Assembly (NCBI GenBank): GCA_016707885.1
Contig: JADJGU010000003.1
Span: 302,036-366,035, forward strand
Reading direction: 5' to 3'
DNA length: 64,000 bases
Source: Sphingomonadales bacterium
GTDB lineage: Bacteria > Pseudomonadota > Alphaproteobacteria > Sphingomonadales > Sphingomonadaceae
Each line of letters opens with the position of its first letter. Positions within the stretch are counted from its first letter, which is position 1. Positions 1 through 9,621 of this stretch are shown here, piece after piece. Position numbers and translations under genes: made by a program. The notes under the pieces were generated by a model that saw nothing but the letters and a program-made list of their open reading frames with translations, was not told the origin of the DNA and made no database searches.

Positions 1-20
1 AGCGGCAGGTTGGTCGTCAT
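1..20 (-). CDS. Start of a gene cut by the window edge, probably L-rhamnose isomerase
   Basis: Only the first codons are inside the window: ATG at 18-20 (minus strand), reading MTTNLP. A purine-rich ribosome site (GGAAAGAGA) lies just upstream, in the 10-base gap after the stop codon of the preceding rhamnulose-1-phosphate aldolase gene, so the two are probably one operon. In alphaproteobacterial rhamnose operons the gene next to the bifunctional aldolase/dehydrogenase is often the isomerase, which is the step otherwise missing here. The identity rests on context alone; it could be another rhamnose gene. Confidence 0.45.
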
Positions 21-30
21 GTCTCTTTCC

Positions 31-2154
31 TTAGCGCACAAACGCGTGGGCATTGCCAGCGTCAACGTTGATCATATTTCCAGTCGACTTGGCCGACATG
101 TCCGAGGCGAGAAAATACACAGCTTCGGCAATGTCTTCCGGCAACACATCCCGTTTTAGCATTGATCGGCTGCGGTAATGCTCTTCCAGTTCCGCACCGG
201 CGTCGATTCCATGCGCGCCTGCGCGTTCCTTTCGCCAGTCGCCGTCCCAGATTTTGCTGCCCTTGATAACTGCATCGGGATTGACCGTGTTGACGCGGAT
301 GCCAAATGGCGCCCCTTCGAGCGCGAGGCAGCGCGCCAAGTGAAGCGATGCTGCTTTGGCCGATGCATAAGCGCTCGCATTGGTTGCGGCCGCGATCCCG
401 TTCTTGGAACCGATGAACACGATGGAAGCGCCGCCTTGATCTTTCATCGCCTTCATCAACGGAAATGCTGAGCGTGCAGTTAGAAAATAACCCTCCGCCA
501 GCACATCATAATTCTTTCGCCATAGTTCGACGGTGGTTTCCTCGATCGGTGCCGACGAAGCGATACCGGCATTGGCGACCAAGATGTCCAACCCGCCAAA
601 TTCGCGCGCACATGAATCGAACGCGGCCCGAACCTGAGTCTCGTCGGTCACGTCGCACATGGCGGAGCGTATCATGTCTTTGCCAAACTGCTTGGCAAAG
701 CCTGCACGCACATCTTCCAGAGCTATGGCATCGCGGTCCACGAGCATCACGCACGCGCCATCGGCCATCAGGCGTGCTGCGGTCGCGGCACCAATGCCAC
801 CTGCACCTCCGGTTACCAAAGCGACCTTGCCGACCAGCGGCTTGGGCGCTGGCATCCGCTGGAGCTTGGCTTGTTCGAGCAGCCAATATTCGATGTCGAA
901 CGCTTCCTGTTCGTCAAGGCCAATATAGTCGCCAATTGCCTCCGCCCCGCGCATCACGTTGATGGCATTGCCATAAAACTCGCCTGCCAGTCTTGCTGTG
1001 GTCTTGTCGGCGGCAAAGGTAATCCGCCCCACGCCGGGGATCAGCACAACTATCGGATTGGCATCGCGCATTGCAGGCGAATTGCTGCGTTTGCAGCGTT
1101 GGTAATATGCCGCATAGCGATCCCGGAACGCCGCGACTTCGGCTTCGAGATAGATCATGTCGTCGAGGCGCAGCGGGTCGAGTGTCAGCGGCGCGATCTT
1201 GGTTCGAAGGAAATGATCGGGGCAGGATGTGCCAATGGCCGCGAGCCGAGCAAAATCGGCAGAGCCGGTAAATTCCAACGCCTCTGCGTCGTCAGAATAA
1301 TGTCCGACCTTACTGCGTGTCCCAGTCATCAGACCACGAAGCCTCGGCATCACCGCAGCTGCAATCGCTGCCCGATCCAGTCGTGGTGCCACAATCTGGC
1401 CACCAAAGGCAGGTTTATCATCGAGAGCCCGGTTCAGGTAGCGCGCTGCATCAGCAATCAGCTCGACGGTATGTTCGTAGCAAGACTTGGCGGTATCGGC
1501 CCAGCAGATTATGCCATGACCCGCCAGCATGACGCCCTCGACCTCCGGATGGGCGCGGACGTAATCGCGCAGTTGAACGCCTAATGTGTAACCCGGCCGC
1601 TTCCATGGCAACCAGCCAATTCTGCCGCCCCAGATTTCCTCCGTCGCTGCTTCGCCACCGGATGACGCCGCCAACGCAATAATCGTATCGGGGTGGACAT
1701 GGTCGACATGCGCGAACGGCAGCAGCGAATGCAGCGGCGTGTCGATTGAGGCTGCGCGGGTATTCAGATTAAAGGTGCAGTGCGGCAAATAGCCGACCAT
1801 TTTGTCGTCGTCATCCGGTCCGGAATAATGCGCTTCAAGTCCCAGCAACTTCGCTTGGTAAAGCGTGGAAAAGCCATCCAGCTTCATCGACCCGATATCA
1901 CCGCCCGACCCCTTCACCCAGAGCACTTCGACCGCCTCGCCGGTTAGCGGATCGATTTCGGTCAGCTTGGCCGAGGTGTTGCCGCCGCCGAAATTTGTTA
2001 CGGTGAGGTCGCTGCCCAGCAGGTTTGAACGATAGAGCAATAATTCGGCAGGCGTTTTGCCGGATGCCTCGGCGTCGACCCACCTGCCTGTCGTAACGGC
2101 AAAGCACGTAGCGGATTTGGTGGCGATGGGCGATTGCGCGTTCATGATATCCAT
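31..2154 (-). CDS. Bifunctional rhamnulose-1-phosphate aldolase / short-chain dehydrogenase
   Basis: Cytosolic two-domain enzyme of about 707 residues. The N-terminal ~430 residues are a class II aldolase domain with metal-ligand type histidines (FAHVDHVHPDT, GHGIICW). From about residue 440 there is a Rossmann SDR domain with the cofactor motif TGGAGGIG, the NAG motif and the catalytic YASAK. The family cleaves rhamnulose-1-phosphate to DHAP and L-lactaldehyde and converts the lactaldehyde with NAD(H). It is divergent from rhamnulokinase, with a 97-base shared promoter region. Start chosen at ATG 2152-2154 (MDIMNAQ); the frame stays open to a TTG at 2181 and there is another ATG at 2145. No strong ribosome site separates these choices. 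Length and domain order are normal for the family. Confidence 0.9.
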   Translation of the reverse strand: MDIMNAQSPIATKSATCFAVTTGRWVDAEASGKTPAELLLYRSNLLGSDLTVTNFGGGNTSAKLTEIDPLTGEAVEVLWVKGSGGDIGSMKLDGFSTLYQAKLLGLEAHYSGPDDDDKMVGYLPHCTFNLNTRAASIDTPLHSLLPFAHVDHVHPDTIIALAASSGGEAATEEIWGGRIGWLPWKRPGYTLGVQLRDYVRAHPEVEGVMLAGHGIICWADTAKSCYEHTVELIADAARYLNRALDDKPAFGGQIVAPRLDRAAIAAAVMPRLRGLMTGTRSKVGHYSDDAEALEFTGSADFARLAAIGTSCPDHFLRTKIAPLTLDPLRLDDMIYLEAEVAAFRDRYAAYYQRCKRSNSPAMRDANPIVVLIPGVGRITFAADKTTARLAGEFYGNAINVMRGAEAIGDYIGLDEQEAFDIEYWLLEQAKLQRMPAPKPLVGKVALVTGGAGGIGAATAARLMADGACVMLVDRDAIALEDVRAGFAKQFGKDMIRSAMCDVTDETQVRAAFDSCAREFGGLDILVANAGIASSAPIEETTVELWRKNYDVLAEGYFLTARSAFPLMKAMKDQGGASIVFIGSKNGIAAATNASAYASAKAASLHLARCLALEGAPFGIRVNTVNPDAVIKGSKIWDGDWRKERAGAHGIDAGAELEEHYRSRSMLKRDVLPEDIAEAVYFLASDMSAKSTGNMINVDAGNAHAFVR

Positions 2155-2198
2155 AGTTCGATTAGAAACAAGCCTTGCCAATAGCAGCCACTTGAGCT

Positions 2199-2209
2199 AA
2201 TTTCAATCA
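2199..2209 (-). promoter_or_regulatory. Candidate operator motif in the rha divergent promoter
   Basis: The minus strand here reads TGATTGAAATT. The same 11-mer occurs on the plus strand at 6773-6783, and a near copy (TGATTGAATT) at 5912-5921. All lie in intergenic or gene-start positions flanking the DeoR-type regulator and its likely targets. Assignment to that regulator is inference; with only three sites the motif could be chance in AT-rich spacers. Confidence 0.35.
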
Positions 2210-2251
2210 CAAATAACTATAAGCAATCATATTTGGTCATCGGAGAGTCAC

Positions 2252-3637
2252 TTGCCTTCATCTGCCGCTATTTTGGTCCTTGATGTCGGCAAGACACTAA
2301 GCAAGCTCAGTCGTTGGTCCGCAAATGGCGTGTTGCTTGACAAGGTAATACGGCCCAATGCGCGCTATGAGGTGGACGGACTGGTTAGGCTCGATGCTGG
2401 AGGTATAGGCGCATGGGTCAGGGAAACTCTGCAAAACTATGCCTCCAAAGGTCCCGTTCGTGCGATCATTCCAGTCGGACACGGCGCGGGCGTTGCAGCT
2501 ATTCGGAATAGCGAACTAGCTTTTGCACCCTTGGACTATGAGCAACCGATTCCCGAAGCTGTGATGACGGACTATCGGCTTAAACGTGATACCTTTGGAG
2601 ATACCGGTTCACCTGCCCTGCCGCTTGGCCTGAATATCGGCAGCCAGTTACACTGGATCGAAACGGTCACACCCGGTGCATTGGATGGCGTTGCGCTCGT
2701 TCCATGGGCACAATATTGGAGCTGGTTTTTAAGTGGGGTCGCAACCTCCGAAGTGACCAGCCTGGGTTGCCATTCGGACCTGTGGAATCCAGCGGCGGGA
2801 GATTTTTCCGACCTCGCAAGGTCCCGTGGCTGGGCTAACAGATTTGCCCCGATGGCAAAGGCTGGCGATGTTGTCGGCAAACTGAAACCTGAATTCGGGT
2901 TTGGCGACACGGTAGACGTCCATTGCGGCATCCATGACAGCAACGCTGCCCTGCTTGCTGCGCGCGGCTTTGTTGAAATCGAGCAGGAGGAGGTGACAGT
3001 CTTTTCAACCGGCACTTGGTTCATCGGCATGCGCTGTCCAAAAGTGCCATTTGACTTGCGCAATTTGGCCGAAGCCCGCGACTGCCTTGTCAATGTTGAT
3101 GCCCATGGCGCAGCGGTGCCATCGGCACGTTTCATGGGCGGGCGCGAGATTGAGGAAGTGATTTGCATCGATACTCGTCGTGTCGATATTGTTCCCGATC
3201 AGCCTGCACTTCTTGCCGCAGTCGCTGCGGTGCTAAAAGCTGGCTCGATGCTGCTGCCCACGCTGGTGCCGGATTGCGGTCCTTTCCCAAATGGCTGTGG
3301 CCATTGGGTTGCCGAGCCAGCGGACTGGGTCCAACGTCGTGCCGCAGCCTGCCTTTACGCTGCACTGGTCGCCAATGTCTCCCTCGATTTGATTGGCGCG
3401 GAAAATATATTGCTAGTCGAAGGCCGCTTTTCTGAGGCAGAAGTGTTCGTTCGCGCACTCGCATCGCTGCGGCGCGGAACGCGGGTGTACACCTCAAATG
3501 CGCATAATGACGTGTCGCTCGGCGCGCTGCGACTGATCGATCCGTCGATCCGTCCCTCGGGCAAACTCAAACGGGTCGAGCCGCTCACTGAAGATCTTAC
3601 GAACTATGCCGCTCAATGGATAAGGCTTGCGGTATGA
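2252..3637 (+). CDS. rhaB: Rhamnulokinase (FGGY family)
   Basis: ATP-dependent kinase of 461 residues converting L-rhamnulose to rhamnulose-1-phosphate in the cytosol. It has the FGGY layout: an N-terminal ASKHA nucleotide fold ([12 protein letters not shown]), a central substrate region ([13 protein letters not shown]) and a C-terminal ATPase half with FSTGTWF and [13 protein letters not shown]. The start is TTG at 2252, placed after a GGAGAG ribosome site at 2242-2247; no ATG fits the N-terminus. It overlaps the next gene by ATGA, so it is translationally coupled to the lactate dehydrogenase. The rhaB assignment rests on both fold and rhamnose context; related carbohydrate kinases of the family cannot be separated from sequence alone. 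Confidence 0.88.
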   Translation: MPSSAAILVLDVGKTLSKLSRWSANGVLLDKVIRPNARYEVDGLVRLDAGGIGAWVRETLQNYASKGPVRAIIPVGHGAGVAAIRNSELAFAPLDYEQPIPEAVMTDYRLKRDTFGDTGSPALPLGLNIGSQLHWIETVTPGALDGVALVPWAQYWSWFLSGVATSEVTSLGCHSDLWNPAAGDFSDLARSRGWANRFAPMAKAGDVVGKLKPEFGFGDTVDVHCGIHDSNAALLAARGFVEIEQEEVTVFSTGTWFIGMRCPKVPFDLRNLAEARDCLVNVDAHGAAVPSARFMGGREIEEVICIDTRRVDIVPDQPALLAAVAAVLKAGSMLLPTLVPDCGPFPNGCGHWVAEPADWVQRRAAACLYAALVANVSLDLIGAENILLVEGRFSEAEVFVRALASLRRGTRVYTSNAHNDVSLGALRLIDPSIRPSGKLKRVEPLTEDLTNYAAQWIRLAV

Positions 3638-4794
3638 CCGCAGCTTCAATCATGGACTATCGTGAACGCGCGCAACGTCGACTGCCACCCTTCCTGTTCG
3701 AATACATCGATGGTGGCTCCTACGCGGAGGTGACGCTCAGGCGAAATATCGCCGATCTGGAAAGGGTCGCTTTACGCCAGAGAGTGTTGCGCGACGTGTC
3801 ATCAATCGACCTTTCCACAGAGTTGTTCGGGCAGAAGCTGGCGCTTCCACTGGCGTTAGCTCCGATCGGACTAGCTGGGATGAACGCAAGGCGCGGTGAA
3901 GTGCAGGCTGCGCGCGCGGCGGAGGGTGCAGGCGTTCCGTTCATCCTGTCCACGGTTTCGGCTTGTCCGCTGGGTGAAGTGTGCGCCGCAACGCAAAAGC
4001 CCATCTGGTTCCAACTCTACATGATCCGTGACCGCGCCTTCATGCGTGATCTCCTTGCACAAGCCCTGGAAGCGAAATGTTCGGCGCTTGTCTTCACCGT
4101 CGACATGCCGGTACCGGGTAGCCGCTACCGCGACTATCGCACAGGCCTTGCCGGATCGTCGGGGATGCCGGGCGCGATACGGCGGGCGTGGCAGGGCGCG
4201 ATGCATCCGCACTGGGCGTGGGACGTCGGTATCATGGGTCGCCCGCACGCGCTGGGCAATGTTTCACCGGTGCTGAACGGGCGGACCGGGATCGAGGATT
4301 TCTTCGCTTGGATGAGGAATAATTTCGATCCAGCGATCAGCGGGAAGGATATTGATTTCATCCGTTCCGAATGGAAGGGCCCCCTGATCATCAAGGGGCT
4401 GCTCGACCCTGAGGATGCGCGCGAAACGGTAAAGCTGGGCGCAGATGGTATAGTCGTATCTAACCACGGCGGGCGGCAGCTTGATGGCGTGTTATCAACC
4501 GCCTGTGCGCTACCGCCTATTGCAGATGCCGTGGGCGATCAGATTACTGTGCTCGCCGATGGCGGCATCCGGTCGGGACTGGATGTGGTTCGGATGATGG
4601 CTTTAGGCGCCAAAGGCGTCCTTCTGGGCCGCGCATGGGCATATGCCCTTGGCGCGGCTGGGCAAGCCGGCGTCGCGCACATGCTACAACTGATCGAGGC
4701 GGAAATGCGCGTGGCAATGGCGCTGACAGGTACCACAGCAATTTCGCAGGTAAACCGGTCCAATCTGGCCGAATTCGGAGAAGAATGTTCATGA
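3634..4794 (+). CDS. lldD: FMN-dependent L-lactate dehydrogenase
   Basis: Alpha-hydroxy-acid oxidase/dehydrogenase family, about 386 residues, oxidising L-lactate to pyruvate and feeding electrons to quinones, usually at the membrane. Family signatures seen: substrate/FMN residues in [24 protein letters not shown], and the active-site block [12 protein letters not shown] with the catalytic His, followed by [11 protein letters not shown] and [13 protein letters not shown]. Start set at ATG 3634, which overlaps the rhaB stop as ATGA; an ATG at 3616 would intrude further into rhaB. In this operon it would dispose of lactate formed from lactaldehyde after rhamnulose-1-phosphate cleavage. Confidence 0.9.
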   Translation: MTAASIMDYRERAQRRLPPFLFEYIDGGSYAEVTLRRNIADLERVALRQRVLRDVSSIDLSTELFGQKLALPLALAPIGLAGMNARRGEVQAARAAEGAGVPFILSTVSACPLGEVCAATQKPIWFQLYMIRDRAFMRDLLAQALEAKCSALVFTVDMPVPGSRYRDYRTGLAGSSGMPGAIRRAWQGAMHPHWAWDVGIMGRPHALGNVSPVLNGRTGIEDFFAWMRNNFDPAISGKDIDFIRSEWKGPLIIKGLLDPEDARETVKLGADGIVVSNHGGRQLDGVLSTACALPPIADAVGDQITVLADGGIRSGLDVVRMMALGAKGVLLGRAWAYALGAAGQAGVAHMLQLIEAEMRVAMALTGTTAISQVNRSNLAEFGEECS

Positions 4795-4912
4795 CGAAAG
4801 CGACGATGGTGAAGAATAACTGTCGCCATATGATATTGGTGAGGTTCGCTAACATTATCGGCGCTGACAGCGCCGTTGCAGGCTGGTTCGTGCATTTTGC
4901 ATAGATGAACCA

Positions 4913-5908
4913 ATGACTAAAAGACGACAGCATATTCCGTTATCGATGGTCCACCCGGAATTTCGGGCAATGTCGGGCCAGATCGAGGATTTCACACGCG
5001 ATGCACCGCCGCTTACCAACGCCTCATTGTCGGAATTGCGTAATCGTGACCTTCCGTTTCGCCGTCCGCTCGTAGACGTGGTACCTGTCGAACAGCGCCT
5101 AATCAGTGACGAGGCGCAGGATCATCACACCTCAATTTATACCATCAATGCAAAGGCGGGGCAGAACCGACCAGCAATTCTTCACATGCACGGCGGCGGC
5201 TTCGTTGCTGGGAAAGCGAGCGACGCATTGGGCATGTTGCAGCAACTGGCTTTGGATCTAGACAGTGTGATCGTGACGGTGGACTACCGACTGGCACCAG
5301 AAGCGCGTTGGAAGGATTCAATTGAGGATAATTATGCCGCACTTAAATGGCTTTATTCCAATGCGGAAGCGCTCGGCGTTGATGCTCGGCGAATTGCCGT
5401 CATGGGAGACAGTGCGGGTGGAGGCCACGCGGCGTTACTCGCGATCATGGCGCGTGACAGGGGCGAAGTTCCGCTGGTTCATCAATGTCTGATTTACCCC
5501 ATGCTTGACGACCGATCGGGCTCAACCCGGCAATTGCCATATCATGTCGGCGGACTAATTTGGACCGCCGATAACAACAGGTTTGGCTGGGAGGCCTTTC
5601 TGGGTCAAGTGCCAGGCACCGATAATGTGCCGAAACAGGCTGTTCCTGCGCGGCTTGACGATTTCTCAGATTTGCCCCCGGCTTTTATCGGGGTTGGTAC
5701 ACTCGACCTGTTTGTCGATGAGGGCATAAGCTACGCCCAGCGAATGAATCAGGCTGGGGTGACGGCGGAATTGATACTCGTTCCCGGCGTTTTTCATGGC
5801 TTTGATGTTATTGCACCGAATGCCGTCGTGAGCCAATGGTTCTACAGGGCAATGATTCAAGCATTCAAAAGAGCGTTCGGGATCACTAACGATATGATGC
5901 TTGATTGA
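4913..5908 (+). CDS. Alpha/beta hydrolase, HSL-type esterase
   Basis: Carboxylic-ester hydrolase of 331 residues in the hormone-sensitive-lipase family. The oxyanion-hole motif HGGG is at residues 93-96 and the nucleophile elbow GDSAG at about 165-169 (Ser 167). The Asp (GTLDLFVDE) and His (GVFHGFD) of the triad follow near the C-terminus. No signal peptide, so cytosolic. It sits 118 bases after lldD on the same strand and before the DeoR regulator. In a rhamnoside locus a deacylase for acetylated or feruloylated sugars is plausible, but the substrate is not shown by the sequence. Confidence 0.85.
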   Translation: MTKRRQHIPLSMVHPEFRAMSGQIEDFTRDAPPLTNASLSELRNRDLPFRRPLVDVVPVEQRLISDEAQDHHTSIYTINAKAGQNRPAILHMHGGGFVAGKASDALGMLQQLALDLDSVIVTVDYRLAPEARWKDSIEDNYAALKWLYSNAEALGVDARRIAVMGDSAGGGHAALLAIMARDRGEVPLVHQCLIYPMLDDRSGSTRQLPYHVGGLIWTADNNRFGWEAFLGQVPGTDNVPKQAVPARLDDFSDLPPAFIGVGTLDLFVDEGISYAQRMNQAGVTAELILVPGVFHGFDVIAPNAVVSQWFYRAMIQAFKRAFGITNDMMLD

Positions 5909-5941
5909 TTTTGATTGAATTATCAGTCGTTCCAAGCCATT

Positions 5942-6739
5942 ATGTACCTTATGCATGCTTCAGAACGTGAATCCCTGATAATAGCCATAATCGCCGAACG
6001 TGGGTTTGCGTCTTTCAAGCATCTTGAAAAGGCAATTGAAGGGTCTCCAGCGACGATAAGAAGAGACTTGGAACGCATTGCTTTAACAGGAAAAATTGAA
6101 CGCGTGCGTGGAGGCGCAAGACTCCCCGAAGTGGCGGGAACAGGCAATGCACTGACTCCTGGATTTCACCTAGCCGGCGTGCCATTTCACGAAAATATCG
6201 GTTTGAATCGCAGGCAAAAGGAAGCCATAGGCCGGACAGCATCGGCGCTGTGTATTGCCGGCGAAGGCGTTATGATTGACGGCGGGTCGACAACACTGCA
6301 AATGTGTCCGCATCTCGCGGGGCTGAACCTTTCTGTCCTTACCAATTCGCTGCATATTGTTTCGGCGCTGATCAATCAGGCTGGAACTAGGGTTTTGATA
6401 CCTTCCGGTGCAGTTTTCCCCGAACAGTCGATCATATTGTCGGTTTTCGGCGAAGAAGGAATGCCGCGTTTTCACGCTCCCAAGCTGTTCATGGGCGCGG
6501 CGGCGCTTGGACCAGCGGGCTTGATGCAAGCGGATCCGGTGTTGGTCGCAGTAGAGAGGCGGTTGATTGACCGGGCTGAGGAAATTATTGTTATGGCCGA
6601 TGCTGACAAGTTCAAGGCGCCTTCAGGGCATGTTGTCTGCGCGCTCGACGAAATCGACATAATTGTAACCGATGACAGGATCGATCCTGGACAGGTCCGC
6701 GAACTGGAGAATGCGGGAGTCCGTGTGATTATTGCGTGA
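5942..6739 (+). CDS. DeoR/GlpR-family transcriptional regulator
   Basis: Protein of about 265 residues with the DeoR layout: an N-terminal winged HTH (recognition helix region SPATIRRDLERI, wing KIERVRGGARL) and a C-terminal phosphosugar-sensing domain with GGSTTLQM and the ligand-pocket block VLTNSLHIV. DeoR proteins usually repress sugar operons and are released by a phosphorylated sugar intermediate; here that could be rhamnulose-1-phosphate (inference). Start set at ATG 5942; ATG 5951 is also possible, and the open frame extends to a TTG at 5915 without a ribosome site. Copies of the TGATTGAA(A)TT motif lie just before (5912) and just after (6773) the gene, which fits autoregulation. Confidence 0.87.
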   Translation: MYLMHASERESLIIAIIAERGFASFKHLEKAIEGSPATIRRDLERIALTGKIERVRGGARLPEVAGTGNALTPGFHLAGVPFHENIGLNRRQKEAIGRTASALCIAGEGVMIDGGSTTLQMCPHLAGLNLSVLTNSLHIVSALINQAGTRVLIPSGAVFPEQSIILSVFGEEGMPRFHAPKLFMGAAALGPAGLMQADPVLVAVERRLIDRAEEIIVMADADKFKAPSGHVVCALDEIDIIVTDDRIDPGQVRELENAGVRVIIA

Positions 6740-6772
6740 TTGTGACATTGCGGGATTGGATGCTGTTGAAAA

Positions 6773-6783
6773 TGATTGAAATT
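6773..6783 (+). promoter_or_regulatory. Candidate DeoR operator upstream of the M19 gene
   Basis: TGATTGAAATT, identical (opposite strand) to the site in the rhaB/aldolase divergent promoter at 2199-2209. It lies 46 bases before the start of the dipeptidase-like gene, in a promoter-like position. Confidence 0.33.
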
Positions 6784-6828
6784 GTAGCGTTTTCCGCTTA
6801 ATCATTCTCAAATCGCGGGAGATGATAG

Positions 6829-7982
6829 TTGGGAAAACTTGGACGGCGAGCGCTGCTTATCGGCGCGGGGACGTTAGTAGCGGTAGGCGCAGGCGGCCAT
6901 TGGCTGACGCGCAAAAAAAATATACCGCTAGGTTTCAAAATATCGTCGACGGAGCTTGACGAGGCGAGGCTGTTTTTGCGGGAACATCAGGCAATTGATG
7001 CTCACGCCCATCCTGGCCGAACTTTCGCCGTTGGTGCAGAAAATCTTCCGGTCAAGCTTGAGTTGATGAAATGGTTGCTCGCTGGAGGGGAGGACAGGCC
7101 GGTGCAAGCGATGCGTGAAGGCGGCATGTCAGCGGTCGCTTTTGCCGGCGTCTCCGATTTCCAGGTGCTTGATCTCGTCGGCGGCACCCCGACAAATGTT
7201 CGTGATTTCGAACGTGGAGAAGCGTGGGCAAGCTATCAGCGCCAGATCGGCAATATGAAAGCGCTGGTCGAACGAGGGCTTGTGAAGCAAATCCTTAAAA
7301 CAGCCGATTTCGCTACTGTCCATGCAAGCGGCGACGTGGGCGCTTTCTGGACAATGGAAGGCGGAGATTTTCTTGAGGGCAAACCAGAGCGCGTAGCCCA
7401 GGCTTATGCCGACGGTCTGCGATCAATCGCATTGCTCCATTATAGAAACAATGAACTAGGGGATATCACAACAGGCAAACCGCGCAATATTGGTTTGACC
7501 GCGCAGGGAGAGGCTGTCGTTGCAGCATGCAATGATGCAGGAATGCTGATTGATGTTGCGCATGCGTCAGATCAAACTGCCAAAGGGATTCTAAAGAGCA
7601 CAAGGCATCCGGTGATGGCGTCGCATGTGCACATAAATTCAGAGCATTTTCGTCACCCCCGATTCATTTCCCTTGACCTTGGTAGGATGGTGGCAAATCA
7701 AGGCGGAGGGTTTTGGGTGCTTGGCCCGCAGGCCTTGGTATCAGTTCTCTCGACGGATTTGTCACACGAACCAAAGAATTGATGTCAATGGTTGGAACAG
7801 ATCATGTTTGTTTCGGTAGCGATATCGATGCGAACTATAAACCCGTGTTCGACGACTATCATTATTTGCCACACTATGTAGCACGGCTTCTGCAGTCGAA
7901 AGTTCCACCCTCCGATGTCGTCAAAGTCATCGGAGGTAACTTCCTGCGGATTTTTGGCGCTGTGGAAGCCGGTAAGAAATGA
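6829..7982 (+). CDS. Membrane dipeptidase-like protein (peptidase M19), frameshifted
   Basis: Zinc amidohydrolase-fold protein related to renal dipeptidase. The N-terminus (LGRRALLIGAGTLVAVGAGG) looks like a Tat-type signal or anchor. Metal-binding features: IDAHAHPG for the HxD motif, TMEGGDFLEG for the bridging Glu, DVAHAS, then SDIDANY near the C-terminus. Reading is broken near 7704-7714: the first frame runs to 7782, and the C-terminal part (LGAWPAGLGISSLDGF onward) is one frame over and ends at 7982. One lost G in the GGG-TTTT stretch explains it. TTG start at 6829 after GGGAGA. Its link to rhamnose use is unclear; some M19-like proteins act on other substrates. Confidence 0.8.
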
Positions 7983-8018
7983 GGCTTCACGCCTGAACGA
8001 ATTGCCAAGTGACCAAGA

Positions 8019-8468
8019 TTACTTCTGCGTTGAGGGAATATGTGCCCAGCATTCGACCTCTAACTTGCTTCCCATTGCAAGTTCCGCTGCTGCAAAGGCG
8101 CTGCGGGCGGGGAGTTTTCCGGGCTGAAAATATGTGACATAGACTTTGTTGAAGGCAGGCCAATCAGCCATGTCAATCAGCATGACGGTGCATTTTACAA
8201 TGTGCGAATGGTTGAGACCCTGTTTATCCAGCGTTGCTCCGATCCTATCCATTACGCGTCGTGTCTGTTCCTCGATGCCGCCTGAGCCATTGACTCCAAG
8301 CGTGGGGTCAGTGCCAATTTGTCCCGACAGATAGAACATGTCGCCGACCCGCACCGCCTCGGAAAAGGGCAAATTACTTGCCCCCAGATAAACAGGCTCT
8401 TCTAAGACCGCGCAGGAGGCCATTGCAAAAAAGCCGAACCTTGCCAGATATCTTGCTAGCGTTCTCAT
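8019..8468 (-). CDS. Rid-family (YjgF/RidA-like) protein with lipoprotein-like signal
   Basis: 149 residues. The Rid fold is recognisable from GDMFYLSGQIG, the central IEEQTRRVMDRIGATLDKQGL and the C-terminal KLPARSAFAAAELAMGSKLEVECWA; the conserved Arg in LPARSA matches the family's ligand-binding Arg. Rid proteins hydrolyse reactive imines/enamines or serve catabolic pathways. Unlike cytosolic RidA, this one has a hydrophobic N-terminus ending in a lipobox-like MASC, which suggests export to the periplasm. It is followed 3 bases upstream by the aldo/keto reductase gene on the same strand, so the two are co-transcribed. Confidence 0.82.
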   Translation of the reverse strand: MRTLARYLARFGFFAMASCAVLEEPVYLGASNLPFSEAVRVGDMFYLSGQIGTDPTLGVNGSGGIEEQTRRVMDRIGATLDKQGLNHSHIVKCTVMLIDMADWPAFNKVYVTYFQPGKLPARSAFAAAELAMGSKLEVECWAHIPSTQK

Positions 8469-8471
8469 CTA

Positions 8472-9600
8472 TCATTCCTTTTCGATCGCCCGGACGGACT
8501 CGCGAATTAGTGAGTACCAGTCCTGATCGGTGAGCGTTATGTCAACTGCTTTGGCATTCTCAATTAGATGGTCCGCATTTGAAGTGGACATGATGGGAAC
8601 AATGCCGGCCGGATGCTTGAGTAACCACGCCAGCGCCACGGCCGAAGGTGTGCTCCCGAGTTCACGGGCAATATGTTCAATGGCTGAATCGAGCGCTCCG
8701 AAGTTTTTCAGCGGCTGATAGGCGCCTGGAAGCCTGTGGCGTAACGGCGACCAAGCCTGAATGAGAATCCCTTCGGACTGACAATAATCAAGCAGCCCTT
8801 CAGCAGGCGGCATCCAGCGTCTCACACTACTCCACTCGGGAGCAGCGTCGATAAGCCTTTGGTGGACCAAGTCGAGATGTTCGAGAATGCTTAGTGTGGC
8901 TCCCATGCCATCCAGAATATGACGCGGGTTGAAAAGGCTGATCTGGACCTGGTTAATGACAAGGCGCTGTTCTGTGACGCGCTGGATCATCGTAGATTGG
9001 TTAGCTGTGAAATTGCTGAGACCAAAATGCCTTACTTTGCCGCTTCGGCTCAGCTCTGCGAAGGCTTCTGCGATCTCGTCGGCTTGCATCAATGGTGTCG
9101 GTTGGTGTAGTAAAAGGATGTCCAAACGGTCGATGCATAACCTTCGCAGGCTGCGTTCGGCTGATGAAATAATTTCATTTCTGCTCAGATCAATTCGAGG
9201 AGGAACGGGATTTCCGTCGTCGTCGCAAATGATCTGCCCGCATTTCGTCTGAACAAGCGATTTTGCTCGTAGTTCCGGCGCTTGTTTGAAGACACGGCCC
9301 ATTACGCTCTCTGATCGACCAAGAGCATAAGGACTTGCTGTGTCAAACAGCGTAATTCCTGTCTCAAACGCACTGCGCATGAGACGTTCAACGGCGTCGA
9401 CATCTTCGTTTCTAATTGGTCCCGGAGACCATGACGGCAATCCAGATAGTCCAAAGCCCAGGCAAGACACCTCAACATCGGTGTGAGGAAGCTTTCGAGT
9501 GCGGATAGTGTTTCTCCAAATGCCAAATATGCTGCGTAAAATGCGATGCGCGGTGAGTGAAGTTGGTTGATATTGACTTAATATGCTGCCAATGTCCACG
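8472..9600 (-). CDS. Aldo/keto reductase
   Basis: NADP-dependent oxidoreductase with the (beta/alpha)8 AKR fold. The conserved tetrad is visible: Asp and Tyr in DTASPYALGRSE, Lys in LVQTKCG, His in LLLHQPTP. The family alignment begins at RTRKLPHTDVEVSCLGFG, coded near 9515. The start is uncertain. The frame stays open upstream to 9686, but that would run into the divergent esterase gene at 9622. The best non-overlapping candidate is a GTG at about 9598-9600; a non-standard ATC start behind a GGAG near 9513 is another. Related AKRs in sugar loci oxidise L-fucose or other aldoses, so a sugar dehydrogenase role is possible but not proven. Confidence 0.82.
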
Positions 9601-9621
9601 CTAAATTGAGAGGAATGCGAT

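Noticed and set aside
871..1584. Long plus-strand open frame (237 codons) opposite the aldolase/dehydrogenase
   Set aside because: No family resemblance, and it lies wholly antisense to a well-supported enzyme gene. High-GC DNA often gives such shadows.
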